A stretch of DNA of 32,318 bases from NCBI RefSeq assembly GCF_017614955.1, contig NZ_WVUH01000033.1, positions 1-32,318 on the forward strand, read 5' to 3'. Made by a program: the position numbers and the translations under genes. Below the pieces are notes generated by a model, which worked only from the letters and a program-made list of their open reading frames with translations, did no database searches and was not told where the DNA came from. Shown here piece by piece: positions 1 through 6,483 of the stretch. This DNA is from Micromonospora echinofusca (GTDB lineage: Bacteria; Actinomycetota; Actinomycetes; Mycobacteriales; Micromonosporaceae). Within the stretch, counting starts at the first letter, position 1. Each line of letters opens with the position of its first letter.

Positions 1-44
1 GTGCGTCCCCCGGGCGGGGGGCAGGGTCGACCTGACCCCGTCGG
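1..44. terminator. G/C-rich hairpins at left edge
   Basis: Two short inverted repeats lie here: CCCCC/GGGGG (7-11 with 16-20) and GGGTC/GACCC a few bases later. They sit just downstream, on the minus strand, of the small reading frame ending at 45. A terminator role is possible but there is no T-tract and G/C-rich repeats are common in such DNA. Confidence 0.2.
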
Positions 45-313
45 CTACGCCTGACCGAGGTCGAGGACGCTCCAACCGGCGGGCAGGATGGCGGCAGCCG
101 GTTTCGGATCGGTCGTGGCCAGATGCGCCCGGCAGGCGATCGCCGTGCGGGCGGCATGGCCCAGGGCGACGTCACCGCCGGCAGCACGGGCCAGGACACC
201 GACCTGCCGGGCGCTGTCGACGCCAGACTCAGTGGGGACCGAGGTAGCGGAAGCAGTCGCGGCGTGAAAATTCTCGTGTAACTCGGCGAGGGATCTTCGT
301 CGTGCGAGCCAAC
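45..313 (-). pseudogene. C-terminal fragment, possibly of a PIN-like protein
   Basis: A minus-strand frame is open from inside the restriction endonuclease gene down to a TAG stop at 45-47. It has no usable ATG or GTG start in this stretch. The last 50 or so residues read like a protein C-terminus, with an ALGHAARTAIACRAHLATTD segment followed by a short tail ending LDLGQA. The alternating helix pattern and the late TTD resemble the end of PIN-domain (VapC-like) toxins, but this is a weak resemblance judged by eye. Because nothing resembling a start or a first domain is present, I call it a remnant left when the neighbouring restriction-modification pair arrived. It could also be chance open frame, which is common at this GC content. 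Confidence 0.28.
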
Positions 314-1285
314 TTACTGATACGGACCGAGGAACCTTTCGCCGTTGAAGTGGATCAGGTGCGTAGGATCATCGGCGCACCACGCTTCCGTCTCCCATGC
401 GACCTCGTGAAGATACTTGCGCATCTCCCGGCGGTCCGGGAAACAGCTGACGTAGACGAGCCCCGGGGCGGCGCCGCCGAACAATGCGGCGAGTTCGGCC
501 CGTCGGCGCGAGTTCACTGGGCCGTGTGATGATGCCGCCTCCATCAGCACCAACCAGTCCTTGTCAGGCAGGTACACCACGAGATCCGGCATGGGTCCAT
601 GCCGGTCCACCGTCACACCGAGTTCGGCGAGGCGTTCGGCCTCGAAGAGTGCCCATTTGGCATCGGCATCGCCGACGTAGAGCACTTCGCCGCCTGGCGT
701 GAACTGAGGGCAGAACTCCTCCACCATCTGCTTGATCAGCACGTTCTGGCCGCCGGGCGACAGCGTGAAGGGAACCCCGCCGGGCATGGTGACCGGGATG
801 CGGTTCACATCTCGTGCGGCTGCGTATCGATCCCTCAAGCCGGGCACGAGCGCCAGGTAGTTCCTCAGATGGGCATCGAAGGCGGGGGTACCGTATGCGT
901 GGATGACGGCCAGCGCCTCGGATGTGACCTGGTAGTTCCACTTTGGGGAGTTCACGGGCCGGTCAGGTGCGTCGGGGTTCTGTACCACCAGCATCGCGTC
1001 GGCGAACTGGTGCAGTGTGAACCGCCGGATGGTCTCCCGCGTGTTCGGCGCGTAGTGGCGCCCGTACACGTCGCGCATCCAGTCCATGATCGCCCGGGTG
1101 CCCAGCATCGGGTTCGACGCCTCGGACCAGTGGTGTTCGGGCCTGAGGTGCAGGAGCGCGAGTAGCGTCAGCGCCGATCGCTCATTCGCGCGTTCACCGT
1201 CCATGCCGAACAGGCCGAGGAGATGTTGGGCCTGCTGAACCTTGTACGACGTGCGCGTGAATCTGCTCTGCCTGTCCTCGCTCAC
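314..1285 (-). CDS. BsuBI/PstI-type type II restriction endonuclease
   Basis: Predicted 323-residue endonuclease, the usual size for R.PstI and R.BsuBI. Family members cut CTGCAG. Residues about 1-160 form the helical N-terminal part, with a winged-helix-like stretch around 82-125. The C-terminal catalytic part has GDADAKW near 205-211 and the nuclease signature MPDLVVYLPDKDWLVLMEA (Asp234, Glu249) followed by SHGPV, which closely matches the BsuBI/PstI family. The frame is open further upstream, but the start is placed at the GTG at 1283-1285 because it overlaps the methyltransferase TGA as GTGA, the normal translational coupling for such pairs, and gives the family length. Expressing the nuclease after the methylase protects the host. 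No truncation is seen. Recognition of CTGCAG is inferred from the family, not shown by this sequence. Confidence 0.92.
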   Translation of the reverse strand: MSEDRQSRFTRTSYKVQQAQHLLGLFGMDGERANERSALTLLALLHLRPEHHWSEASNPMLGTRAIMDWMRDVYGRHYAPNTRETIRRFTLHQFADAMLVVQNPDAPDRPVNSPKWNYQVTSEALAVIHAYGTPAFDAHLRNYLALVPGLRDRYAAARDVNRIPVTMPGGVPFTLSPGGQNVLIKQMVEEFCPQFTPGGEVLYVGDADAKWALFEAERLAELGVTVDRHGPMPDLVVYLPDKDWLVLMEAASSHGPVNSRRRAELAALFGGAAPGLVYVSCFPDRREMRKYLHEVAWETEAWCADDPTHLIHFNGERFLGPYQ

Positions 1286-2790
1286 GCTGGTACGCCAGCC
1301 CCGCCGAGCGTGTCGAGAACGAACGCGTCGACATCGTCCTGTGCCGGCAGCCGCTCGGGCGCAAGCCCACCGAGGCGGCGGAGGGTCGCCGTGTCGGGGT
1401 ATCGCATCGTGCGGAGGTCGGTCGCGTTGACCTGGGTGTGGCCGGAGAAGGTGCGGAAGTACCGATCCACCAGGGATGAGTTCAGCCACATCGAGAGTCC
1501 GTAGGCGGTGTCCCGGTCCAGTCCGGCCCCGCGTTCGTGGAAGACGTTCACGTGGTTCTCGAAGGCTACCGGTCCCGGCGCCGTCTCGGGCGACCAGACG
1601 GCCGCGACGATACGCCGCCGCTCCTCTTTTGCTGAGAACCGCTTGACGACGCAGTACCAGCCCTCGGGAAGCAGCAGGTTTTCGTCCTTGGACGCGACGG
1701 GCAGGAACCACTGCGGCTTACGGATCTCACGCGGCCACGTGACAAGCCCGTCCCGTACGTTGCCCGGGTAGATCAGCGGCAATCCCCGGTCGACCGGGCT
1801 TTCGTGCAGGCATTCCCGGGACCGGAAATCCACTACCTTTCCGGTCGAGACCGTGAGGCCGAGCGATGCCAGCGTGCCCGGCATTGCCAGCATTTTCTCC
1901 GCCACATCCATGTCCGCATCGTCCGTGGCGATGCGGATGAACTGCTGGAGGTCGTCGGGATGCACCACCTCGGAGTAAGGCGTACGTCGGAGGGAGCAGT
2001 CGTCCTCGTGACCGTTGCTGACCGATATCAGCACCTCGCCGCGAACACCGCCCCTGGTGCCTGTGAAGATCACGTTCTCTTGCAGTACGCCCGTGTCGGC
2101 GAACACGGTCGACCGGGACTCGAAGACATGTACCCGGTCCAGCGTGATCTGGTCGAGCAGGTAGGACCGGAACGCCCCGAAGTATGGGCCGTTGCAGAAC
2201 GAGCGGGGTGTGATAGCGACGAGTTGCCCGCCAGGGTTCAGCGCCCCGGCCGCCAGCGCGAGGAACGCGGCGTAGAGGTTCGGAGCGTCCGTACCTGTCG
2301 TCCGGATGGCTGCGCGGGCAGCTGAGGACGCGGCGAGTTTCGCGTACGGGGGGTTCTGGATCACCACGTCGAAGCCGAACAACCGCGCGTCTGCCGTCAT
2401 GCCGGTCGAGGCCGCGATGTAGTCCGATTCGACAATCTCGAACGAGATCTTGCCGGCCCCCTCGGCCTTGCACGCCTCCAGTGTCTCGGTCAGATGCGGT
2501 ATCACGCTGGTGTCGCATTCGACCGCCACAAGGTGCACATCCAGATTCGGCGCCTCGTCGAGGACCCTTGAGACCAGAGCGGCAGACAGCATCCCGGAAC
2601 CTGCCCCAGGGTCGAGCACGCGGAGCGTGCCGGTCCTCGGCAGGCGCGGCATGGACGCGACAAGCGCGGCCGCGCGGGCCGGTGTGAAGAACTGGCCGAG
2701 GGAGGTCTGGGTTGCCCGGTCGAGGTTCGACAGCGCCGCCAGGCGGTTCTGCTCCGCAAGGCCCAGGAGCTTGCTCTGCATGCCGGCCAT
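1282..2790 (-). CDS. PstI/BsuBI-type N6-adenine DNA methyltransferase
   Basis: Predicted 502-residue type II modification methylase, close to the roughly 500 residues of M.PstI and M.BsuBI. Motif X (LGQFFTP, about 31-37), the SAM-binding motif I (DPGAGSG, 60-66) and the catalytic NPPYAK (146-151) appear in that order, as in gamma-class N6-adenine methylases. The C-terminal half, including NHVNVFHERGAGL and a tail near SGHTQVNATDLR, is the expected target-recognition region. It is the first gene of the pair and overlaps the endonuclease by four bases. Two starts are possible: ATG at 2790 and ATG three codons later at 2781. The second has the better-spaced GGA upstream and may be the real one. 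The protein would methylate adenine in the same site the endonuclease cuts. Confidence 0.92.
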   Translation of the reverse strand: MAGMQSKLLGLAEQNRLAALSNLDRATQTSLGQFFTPARAAALVASMPRLPRTGTLRVLDPGAGSGMLSAALVSRVLDEAPNLDVHLVAVECDTSVIPHLTETLEACKAEGAGKISFEIVESDYIAASTGMTADARLFGFDVVIQNPPYAKLAASSAARAAIRTTGTDAPNLYAAFLALAAGALNPGGQLVAITPRSFCNGPYFGAFRSYLLDQITLDRVHVFESRSTVFADTGVLQENVIFTGTRGGVRGEVLISVSNGHEDDCSLRRTPYSEVVHPDDLQQFIRIATDDADMDVAEKMLAMPGTLASLGLTVSTGKVVDFRSRECLHESPVDRGLPLIYPGNVRDGLVTWPREIRKPQWFLPVASKDENLLLPEGWYCVVKRFSAKEERRRIVAAVWSPETAPGPVAFENHVNVFHERGAGLDRDTAYGLSMWLNSSLVDRYFRTFSGHTQVNATDLRTMRYPDTATLRRLGGLAPERLPAQDDVDAFVLDTLGGAGVPA

Positions 2791-3055
2791 CCTGCCCCAA
2801 CCGGGACACGCAAGCCACGCAGCCCCGGCCCGCCGCCGAGAGCGGAGCCATGTGCGGACTCGACGGGCATCAGATGGACCGGCGTGGCCAGAGCGCCGGC
2901 TGCACGCAAACCGGTTTCACCAACCGCTGCTGCGCCATGCGGGTGCGACTGCTGCCGCCGGCTGATCGCTTTCCGGGCCCGGGTGGCAACTCCTCATCAG
3001 CCAGCACTAGCGCCGACAGGTTTGCTATGGAAACCTATTGGCATGACCGGACTCG
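2791..3055. other. Intergenic region between divergent operons
   Basis: This 265-base gap separates the leftward restriction-modification pair from the rightward membrane-protein operon. It must hold promoters for both. Open frames cross it in several phases but show no start, ribosome site or recognisable protein. The one clear signal is the inverted repeat at 3018-3036, listed separately. Confidence 0.5.
3018..3036. promoter_or_regulatory. 19-bp inverted repeat, candidate operator of the winged-helix regulator
   Basis: AGGTTT and AAACCT form perfect arms around a 7-base spacer (GCTATGG), ending 19 bases before the start of the membrane-protein gene. It is unusually A/T-rich for this DNA. 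Small winged-helix regulators encoded with a membrane protein commonly repress their own operon from such a site, so the 118-residue regulator at 5016-5372 is the natural candidate. That link is inferred. Confidence 0.45.
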
Positions 3056-3300
3056 GTGCCCGTCGGCGGCGATCCCCGCCGGCTGCTGTCCGACGTGCGC
3101 ACCCTCGCCCACCGGGTGCGCGTCGACCAGCGGATGACCTGGGTCGCGCTGCTGGCCCTGGTCGCGGTGACATTCGCGGGAATCCCGTTCGACTGGTTCG
3201 GTATGACCGTGAACTGCCAACCCGACGGCAGCTGCCAGTTCGCGCGCCGAGGGTTGCTGTACTACTGGCTGCCGGCACTGCTGCTGGCGTACACGGTCAT
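3056..3300 (+). pseudogene. Membrane protein, 5' part of a gene split by a TnpB element
   Basis: The first 82 codons encode a basic, cytoplasmic-looking N-terminus (LLSDVRTLAHRVRVDQR), a transmembrane helix (MTWVALLALVAVTFAGI), a short outside loop with two cysteines (NCQPDGSCQF) and a second helix (YYWLPALLLAYTVIA). The frame then enters the insertion at about 3301 and would continue into unrelated residues. The 3' part resumes at 4587 in a compatible frame. The GTG at 3056 is the only reasonable start in frame, though its ribosome site is weak; an ATG at 3043 is out of frame. I do not recognise the family. Its partner is a winged-helix regulator, an arrangement often seen for regulated small integral membrane proteins. 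Confidence 0.72.
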
Positions 3301-3320
3301 TGCGTTCCTTCCGTGGATAT

Positions 3321-3338
3321 TCCGGCCTTCAGGCCGGA
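3321..3338 (+). repeat. Left-end hairpin of the TnpB element
   Basis: Perfect 7-bp stem TCCGGCC/GGCCGGA with loop TTCA. In IS200/IS605 elements such subterminal hairpins are bound by the TnpA transposase as single-stranded DNA. Confidence 0.75.
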
Positions 3339-3420
3339 GAGGAAACGGAGCCTCTGCGGAGCAGGGCAGAACAAGACGATCCGCAGCCACGGCGGACCGG
3401 CGTCCACCCGCGTGGCACCG

Positions 3421-4569
3421 TGAGGCTCACCGGCCGGCTCGCTAGCTGTGTGCGGCTGGTCTACAACATGGCGCTCGCTGCCCGCACGCAGGCGTGGACG
3501 CTGCGTCAGGAACGGGTCACCTACGAGGCCACCTCGGCGATGCTGACCGGCTGGAAGAAGACCGACGGGTTGGCGTTCCTCAACGAGGTGCCCTCGGTGC
3601 CGTTGCAGCAGGCGTTGCGGCATTTGCAGGTCGCGTTCACCAACTTTTTCGCCAAACGCGCCAATTATCCGACGTTCAAGAGCAGGAAGAAGTCGCGTCG
3701 GTCGGCGGAGTACACCACCAGCGCGTTCCGCTACCGCGAGGGTCGACTGACGCTGGCGAAGATGACCGAGGCCCTGGACATCGTGTGGTCGCGGCCGTTG
3801 CCCGACGGTGCGACGCCGTCCACGGTGACCCTGTCGCAGGACGCCGCCGGGCGTTGGTTCGTGTCCCTGCTCTGCGACGACGTGATCGCGCAGACCCCGG
3901 CCACGGGTGCGGTCGGGATCGACGCCGGCCTGGACAGCCCGCTCACCCTCTCGGCCGGGGAGAAGATCACCAACCCGAGGCACGAACGCCGCGACCGGGC
4001 CGCGCTCGCCCGCGCCCAGCGGAACCTCGCACGGAAGGAGAAGGGCTCGAACAACCGGGGCCAAGGCCCGGCTCAAGGTCGCCCGGGTGCACGCGCGGAT
4101 CACCGACCGTAGGCGTGACCACCTGCACAAGTTGACCACTCGGCTCGTTCGTGAGACCCGAACGATCGTGATCGAGGACCTGACCGTGCGTAACATGCTC
4201 GGCAACCACCGCCTGGCCCGCGCGATCAGCGACGCGGCCTGGCGACAGGTGCGCACCATGCTGGAGTACAAGGCCGACTGGTACGGCCGCACCCTGGTCG
4301 TCGTGGACCACTGGTTCCCGTCGTCCAAGCTGTGCTCCGCGTGTGGTGCGCTCGCGCAGCGGATGCCGCTGACCGTCCGGTCGTGGACCTGCCGATGCGG
4401 GCAGACCCACGACCGTGACGTCAACGCGGCCCGCACCATTCTCGCGGAGGGGCTCTCCGTGATTGCCTGTGGAGGCGGTGTAAGACCTCAACGAGAGTCC
4501 TCTCGGACGGGGCAGTCGTCGGCGAAGCAGGAAAACCCGAGGGCGACCACGGGAGTCCCCGTCCTTTAG
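3421..4569 (+). pseudogene. tnpB: TnpB RNA-guided nuclease, frameshifted and N-terminally decayed
   Basis: Recognisable TnpB sequence begins around CVRLVYNMALAARTQAW (3449 on). The usual first 20 or so residues of the family are absent or scrambled, and no proper start is visible. The frame runs through the RuvC-I aspartate (AVGIDAGLDSPLTLSAGEKI, about 3910-3970), then a single extra G in the run at 4057-4060 shifts it into a stop. In the +1 frame the protein resumes immediately (ARLKVARVHARITDRR), with the RuvC glutamate in TIVIEDLTVRNML, the zinc finger SSKLCSACG ... CRCG, and the last RuvC aspartate in HDRDVNAARTIL, ending at TAG 4567-4569 inside the right-end hairpin. All catalytic residues survive, so decay is recent, or the extra G is a sequencing error; the missing N-terminus argues for real decay. 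Confidence 0.85.
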
Positions 4570-4586
4570 GACGGGGAGGATGTCAA
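4463..4586 (+). ncRNA. Candidate omega-RNA (reRNA) of the TnpB element
   Basis: In IS200/IS605 elements the guide RNA overlaps the 3' end of tnpB and finishes at the right end, with the flanking DNA acting as guide. The last 120 or so bases here (from about CTGTGGAGGCGGTGTAAG to GGATGTCAA) include several self-complementary stretches and the terminal CCCCGTCC hairpin. By analogy with ISDra2, whose scaffold also ends in TCAA, the guide would start at 4587 (CGCAGTCTGCTACGTG). The 5' limit is a guess. Transcription is not shown. Confidence 0.55.
4557..4576 (+). repeat. Right-end hairpin of the TnpB element
   Basis: Perfect 8-bp stem CCCCGTCC/GGACGGGG with loop TTTA. It contains the tnpB stop codon and forms the 3' stem expected of the guide-RNA scaffold. 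Confidence 0.8.
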
Positions 4587-5019
4587 CGCAGTCTGCTACG
4601 TGCGGACCGCGCGGGCGCGGGGCCTCGGTGCCCGGGTCCTGCCCTACGCGATCACCGGTGCCGCGACGACCGTCGTGTTCACCGCCGCCTGGCTGGCCGC
4701 CGCCCTCTACTTCCCGACCCACCCGGCGCCGATGCACCCGCTGCCGTACTGGTGGCTGGTGCTGGACCGGCTGATCGCACCGTGGGGCGTGATCGGCCTC
4801 GCGTTGCTGGTCCTGGCCCGGCTGGAACGCAACCTCGGGCTGCTGCTGTTCACCGCCGGCTACCTGGCGCTGGTGCTGCTGGTGCTGCCGACGAACTCAG
4901 GTTGGGGGCGGCCCCACTGGGGAATCCGGCTGCTGCTCGCGATGCCACAGCTCATCAGCGGCCTCGTGCTGCTGCTGGGCGCGGCCGGCTTCGCGGCCGC
5001 CCGTAGGCGGCACCGGTGA
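4587..5019 (+). pseudogene. Membrane protein, 3' part of the split gene
   Basis: The sequence continues the interrupted protein: AVCYVRTARARGLG, then helices around PYAITGAATTVVFTAAWLAA, LDRLIAPWGVIGLALLVLA, GLLLFTAGYLALVLLVL and LLAMPQLISGLVLLLGAAG, and a basic end (RRRHR). With the 5' part this makes a 225-residue protein with about six membrane spans. A GTG at 4600 (ORF of 139 codons) could in principle allow the distal half to be made alone, but the protein would lack its first two helices. It overlaps the regulator start as GTGA. Apart from the insertion no damage is visible, so the insertion looks young. Confidence 0.75.
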
Positions 5020-5372
5020 CGGCCGTGGCCGACACACCGGACCCCGCTGCCGCGCACCCGGTCACCGGGCTGGACGACGTCGTGCACCAGCGGGTGCGAC
5101 TGGGCATCCTCACCATCGCGCACGAGGCCCGCCGCGTCGAGTTCGGCTACCTGCGCACCCAACTCGACCTGACCGCCGGCAACCTCTCCAAGCACCTGAG
5201 CGTGCTTGAGGCGGCCGCCCTGATCGAGGTCGAGAAGGGCTACGAGGGGCGCCGCGGCCGCACCTGGATCACCCTCACCCCCGCCGGCGCCACCGCACTC
5301 GCTGAGGAGATCAAGCGACTGAAACAGCTCATCGCACGAGTCGAGATCCCCGACACCCCCGAGGACCGATGA
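5016..5372 (+). CDS. Winged-helix transcriptional regulator (HTH_34/MarR-like)
   Basis: 118-residue DNA-binding protein. Residues about 20-100 form one winged-helix domain: DVVHQRVRLGILTIAHEARR, the recognition region LDLTAGNLSKHLSVLEAAAL, and the wing EKGYEGRRGRTWITLTPAG, followed by a C-terminal helix ending in IKRLKQLIARVE that probably serves dimerisation. This matches the small HTH_34-type regulators usually encoded beside an integral membrane protein. The GTG start overlaps the membrane protein TGA (GTGA), so translation depends on the upstream gene. With the TnpB element in between, that coupling now relies on the remaining 3' fragment, and expression may be altered. Its likely operator is the inverted repeat at 3018-3036. 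No ligand-binding domain is present, so the signal is unknown. Confidence 0.85.
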   Translation: MTAVADTPDPAAAHPVTGLDDVVHQRVRLGILTIAHEARRVEFGYLRTQLDLTAGNLSKHLSVLEAAALIEVEKGYEGRRGRTWITLTPAGATALAEEIKRLKQLIARVEIPDTPEDR

Positions 5373-5610
5373 CAACCGTACCGACCCGCCGACACGTGCT
5401 CGCCGGCACCGGCCGCGCATCAGCCCACACCCGCCCCGCCTCGGCCCGCCCCGACGGCCGGGCCGTACCGGCTCGGCACCGTGTCGCTGCACCCGGTCGA
5501 CACACTCCGCCCAGACCCCGTCGCCGGTCGTGGGAGAGACGGCCGCGATCCAGGTCGGCCCGTCGGGACCGAGCCGGCCTCGGGTCCGTCCGGACCGGGT
5601 CCCGAGGGCT
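5369..5610 (+). pseudogene. Remnant of an exported alpha/beta hydrolase (PAF-acetylhydrolase-like)
   Basis: An ATG overlapping the regulator stop (ATGA) opens with MTTVPTRRHVLAGTG, which looks like the start of a twin-arginine signal. After about 20 codons a different frame carries PAPTAGPYRLGTVSLHPVDT followed by RPDP. That resembles the conserved opening of secreted bacterial lipase-like/PAF-acetylhydrolase-type alpha/beta hydrolases (PAPTGPYxVGTxSLHLVD...RPDP). This second frame ends at TGA 5608-5610 without reaching a nucleophile elbow or any other catalytic part. The gene therefore appears frameshifted and cut short, with the catabolic cluster starting on the opposite strand 11 bases later. 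The family assignment rests on memory of a short conserved stretch and should be checked. Confidence 0.4.
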
Positions 5611-5620
5611 GACCCTGCGA

Positions 5621-6472
5621 TCAGCCGGCAGACTCGCCCGCCCGGCGTACCACCTCAGCGGCGGTGCGCACGACCGCCCGGTCCAGCAGCCGGCCGTGGG
5701 CGTCGGTGGCCACCCCGGAGCCGACGCGTTCAGCCTGTGCGAATGCCTGTAGTACGGCCCGGGCAGCCGCCAGTTCGTCGTCGGTAGGGGTGAACACCCC
5801 GTTGACGACCGCCAGTTGCCCGGGGTGGATGGCGGTTCGCGCCCGGAAGCCCTGCCGCAGCAGGGCCCGGGTGGTCTGCTCCAGCCGGTCGGCGTCACGC
5901 AGCGTCGTCTCGACGGGACCCACCGGAGGGAGGATCCCGGCGGCGGCCGAGGCGACGACGACCTGGGAGCGGATCGGCCCGAACTCGGCCCGGTCCGCTC
6001 CCGGCTGCAGCCCGAGCTCACCGGCCAGGTCCGCCTCGCCGATACCGAGGCGGAGCACCCGCGGCGCGGCGGCGACCTGCGCGGCCGCCAGTACCCCTCG
6101 GGCCGTCTCGATCAGCGCCACCACCTGGAAGGACGGTGCTCCCGGTCCGAGCCGCCGCTCCGCCCGGGTGAGCGCCGCGTCGACCGCCCCGAGCAGCTCC
6201 GGCTCGGCCTTGGGCACCCAGACCCCCGCTGCGGCAGGGGAGAGCACCCCGATGTCCGCCTCGACCTGGTCGCTGTTGATCCTGACCCATAGTTCCGGCC
6301 CGGTCGACGGGGCGGCGGCCAGGAACGCGCCGACCGTCTCACGGGCCTGCTCCTTACGGGCCGCGACCACCGCGTCCTCCAAGTCGAGCACGAGTGCGTC
6401 CGCACCCCGCCCGAGGGCCTTGTCCAGCAGGTCCGCCCGGTCGCCCGGCACGTACAGATAGCTGCGCGCCAC
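5621..6472 (-). CDS. CitE-like HpcH/HpaI-family CoA-ester lyase
   Basis: 283-residue TIM-barrel lyase, normal length for stand-alone CitE-like proteins. These enzymes cleave or form C-C bonds in (3S)-malyl-, citramalyl- or related CoA esters with Mg2+. Visible marks are the opening SYLYVPGDRADLL, DLEDAV (about 30-35), LWVRIN, VPKAE, the metal-binding VALIETARGV and GIGEADLAGELG, and near the end RTAIHPGQLAVVN. Start is GTG with GGGG upstream; it lies 11 bases after the amidohydrolase. It is the last gene of the eighteen-gene run, fitting a terminal carbon-splitting step. Together with the CaiB-type transferase it suggests the pathway ends in an acyl-CoA that yields acetyl- or propionyl-CoA plus an oxoacid; the exact substrate cannot be read from the sequence. 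Confidence 0.88.
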   Translation of the reverse strand: MARSYLYVPGDRADLLDKALGRGADALVLDLEDAVVAARKEQARETVGAFLAAAPSTGPELWVRINSDQVEADIGVLSPAAAGVWVPKAEPELLGAVDAALTRAERRLGPGAPSFQVVALIETARGVLAAAQVAAAPRVLRLGIGEADLAGELGLQPGADRAEFGPIRSQVVVASAAAGILPPVGPVETTLRDADRLEQTTRALLRQGFRARTAIHPGQLAVVNGVFTPTDDELAAARAVLQAFAQAERVGSGVATDAHGRLLDRAVVRTAAEVVRRAGESAG

Positions 6473-6483
6473 GCTTTACCCCT

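Larger units (their letters stand above)
3301..4586 (+). mobile_element. IS200/IS605-type element with tnpB only (IS1341-like)
   Basis: The left end carries a hairpin (TCCGGCC, loop TTCA, GGCCGGA at 3321-3338) and the right end another (CCCCGTCC, loop TTTA, GGACGGGG at 4557-4576) followed by GAGGATGTCAA. This end structure is typical of actinobacterial tnpB-only elements. There are no terminal inverted repeats and no target duplication, as expected for the family. No tnpA is present, so movement would need a transposase supplied elsewhere. The boundaries are set by reconstruction: deleting exactly 1,286 bp joins GTCAT to CGCAG and restores one continuous reading frame through the host gene. 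Shifting both ends together by a few bases rebuilds the same residues, so each end is good to about three bases. Confidence 0.85.

Noticed and set aside
314..1711. 465-codon version of the restriction endonuclease
   Set aside because: The extra 142 codons are the methyltransferase gene in another frame; the GTG overlapping the methylase stop gives the family length.
3297..4439. 380-codon minus-strand frame across the TnpB element
   Set aside because: Antisense to tnpB, which has clear RuvC and zinc-finger residues.
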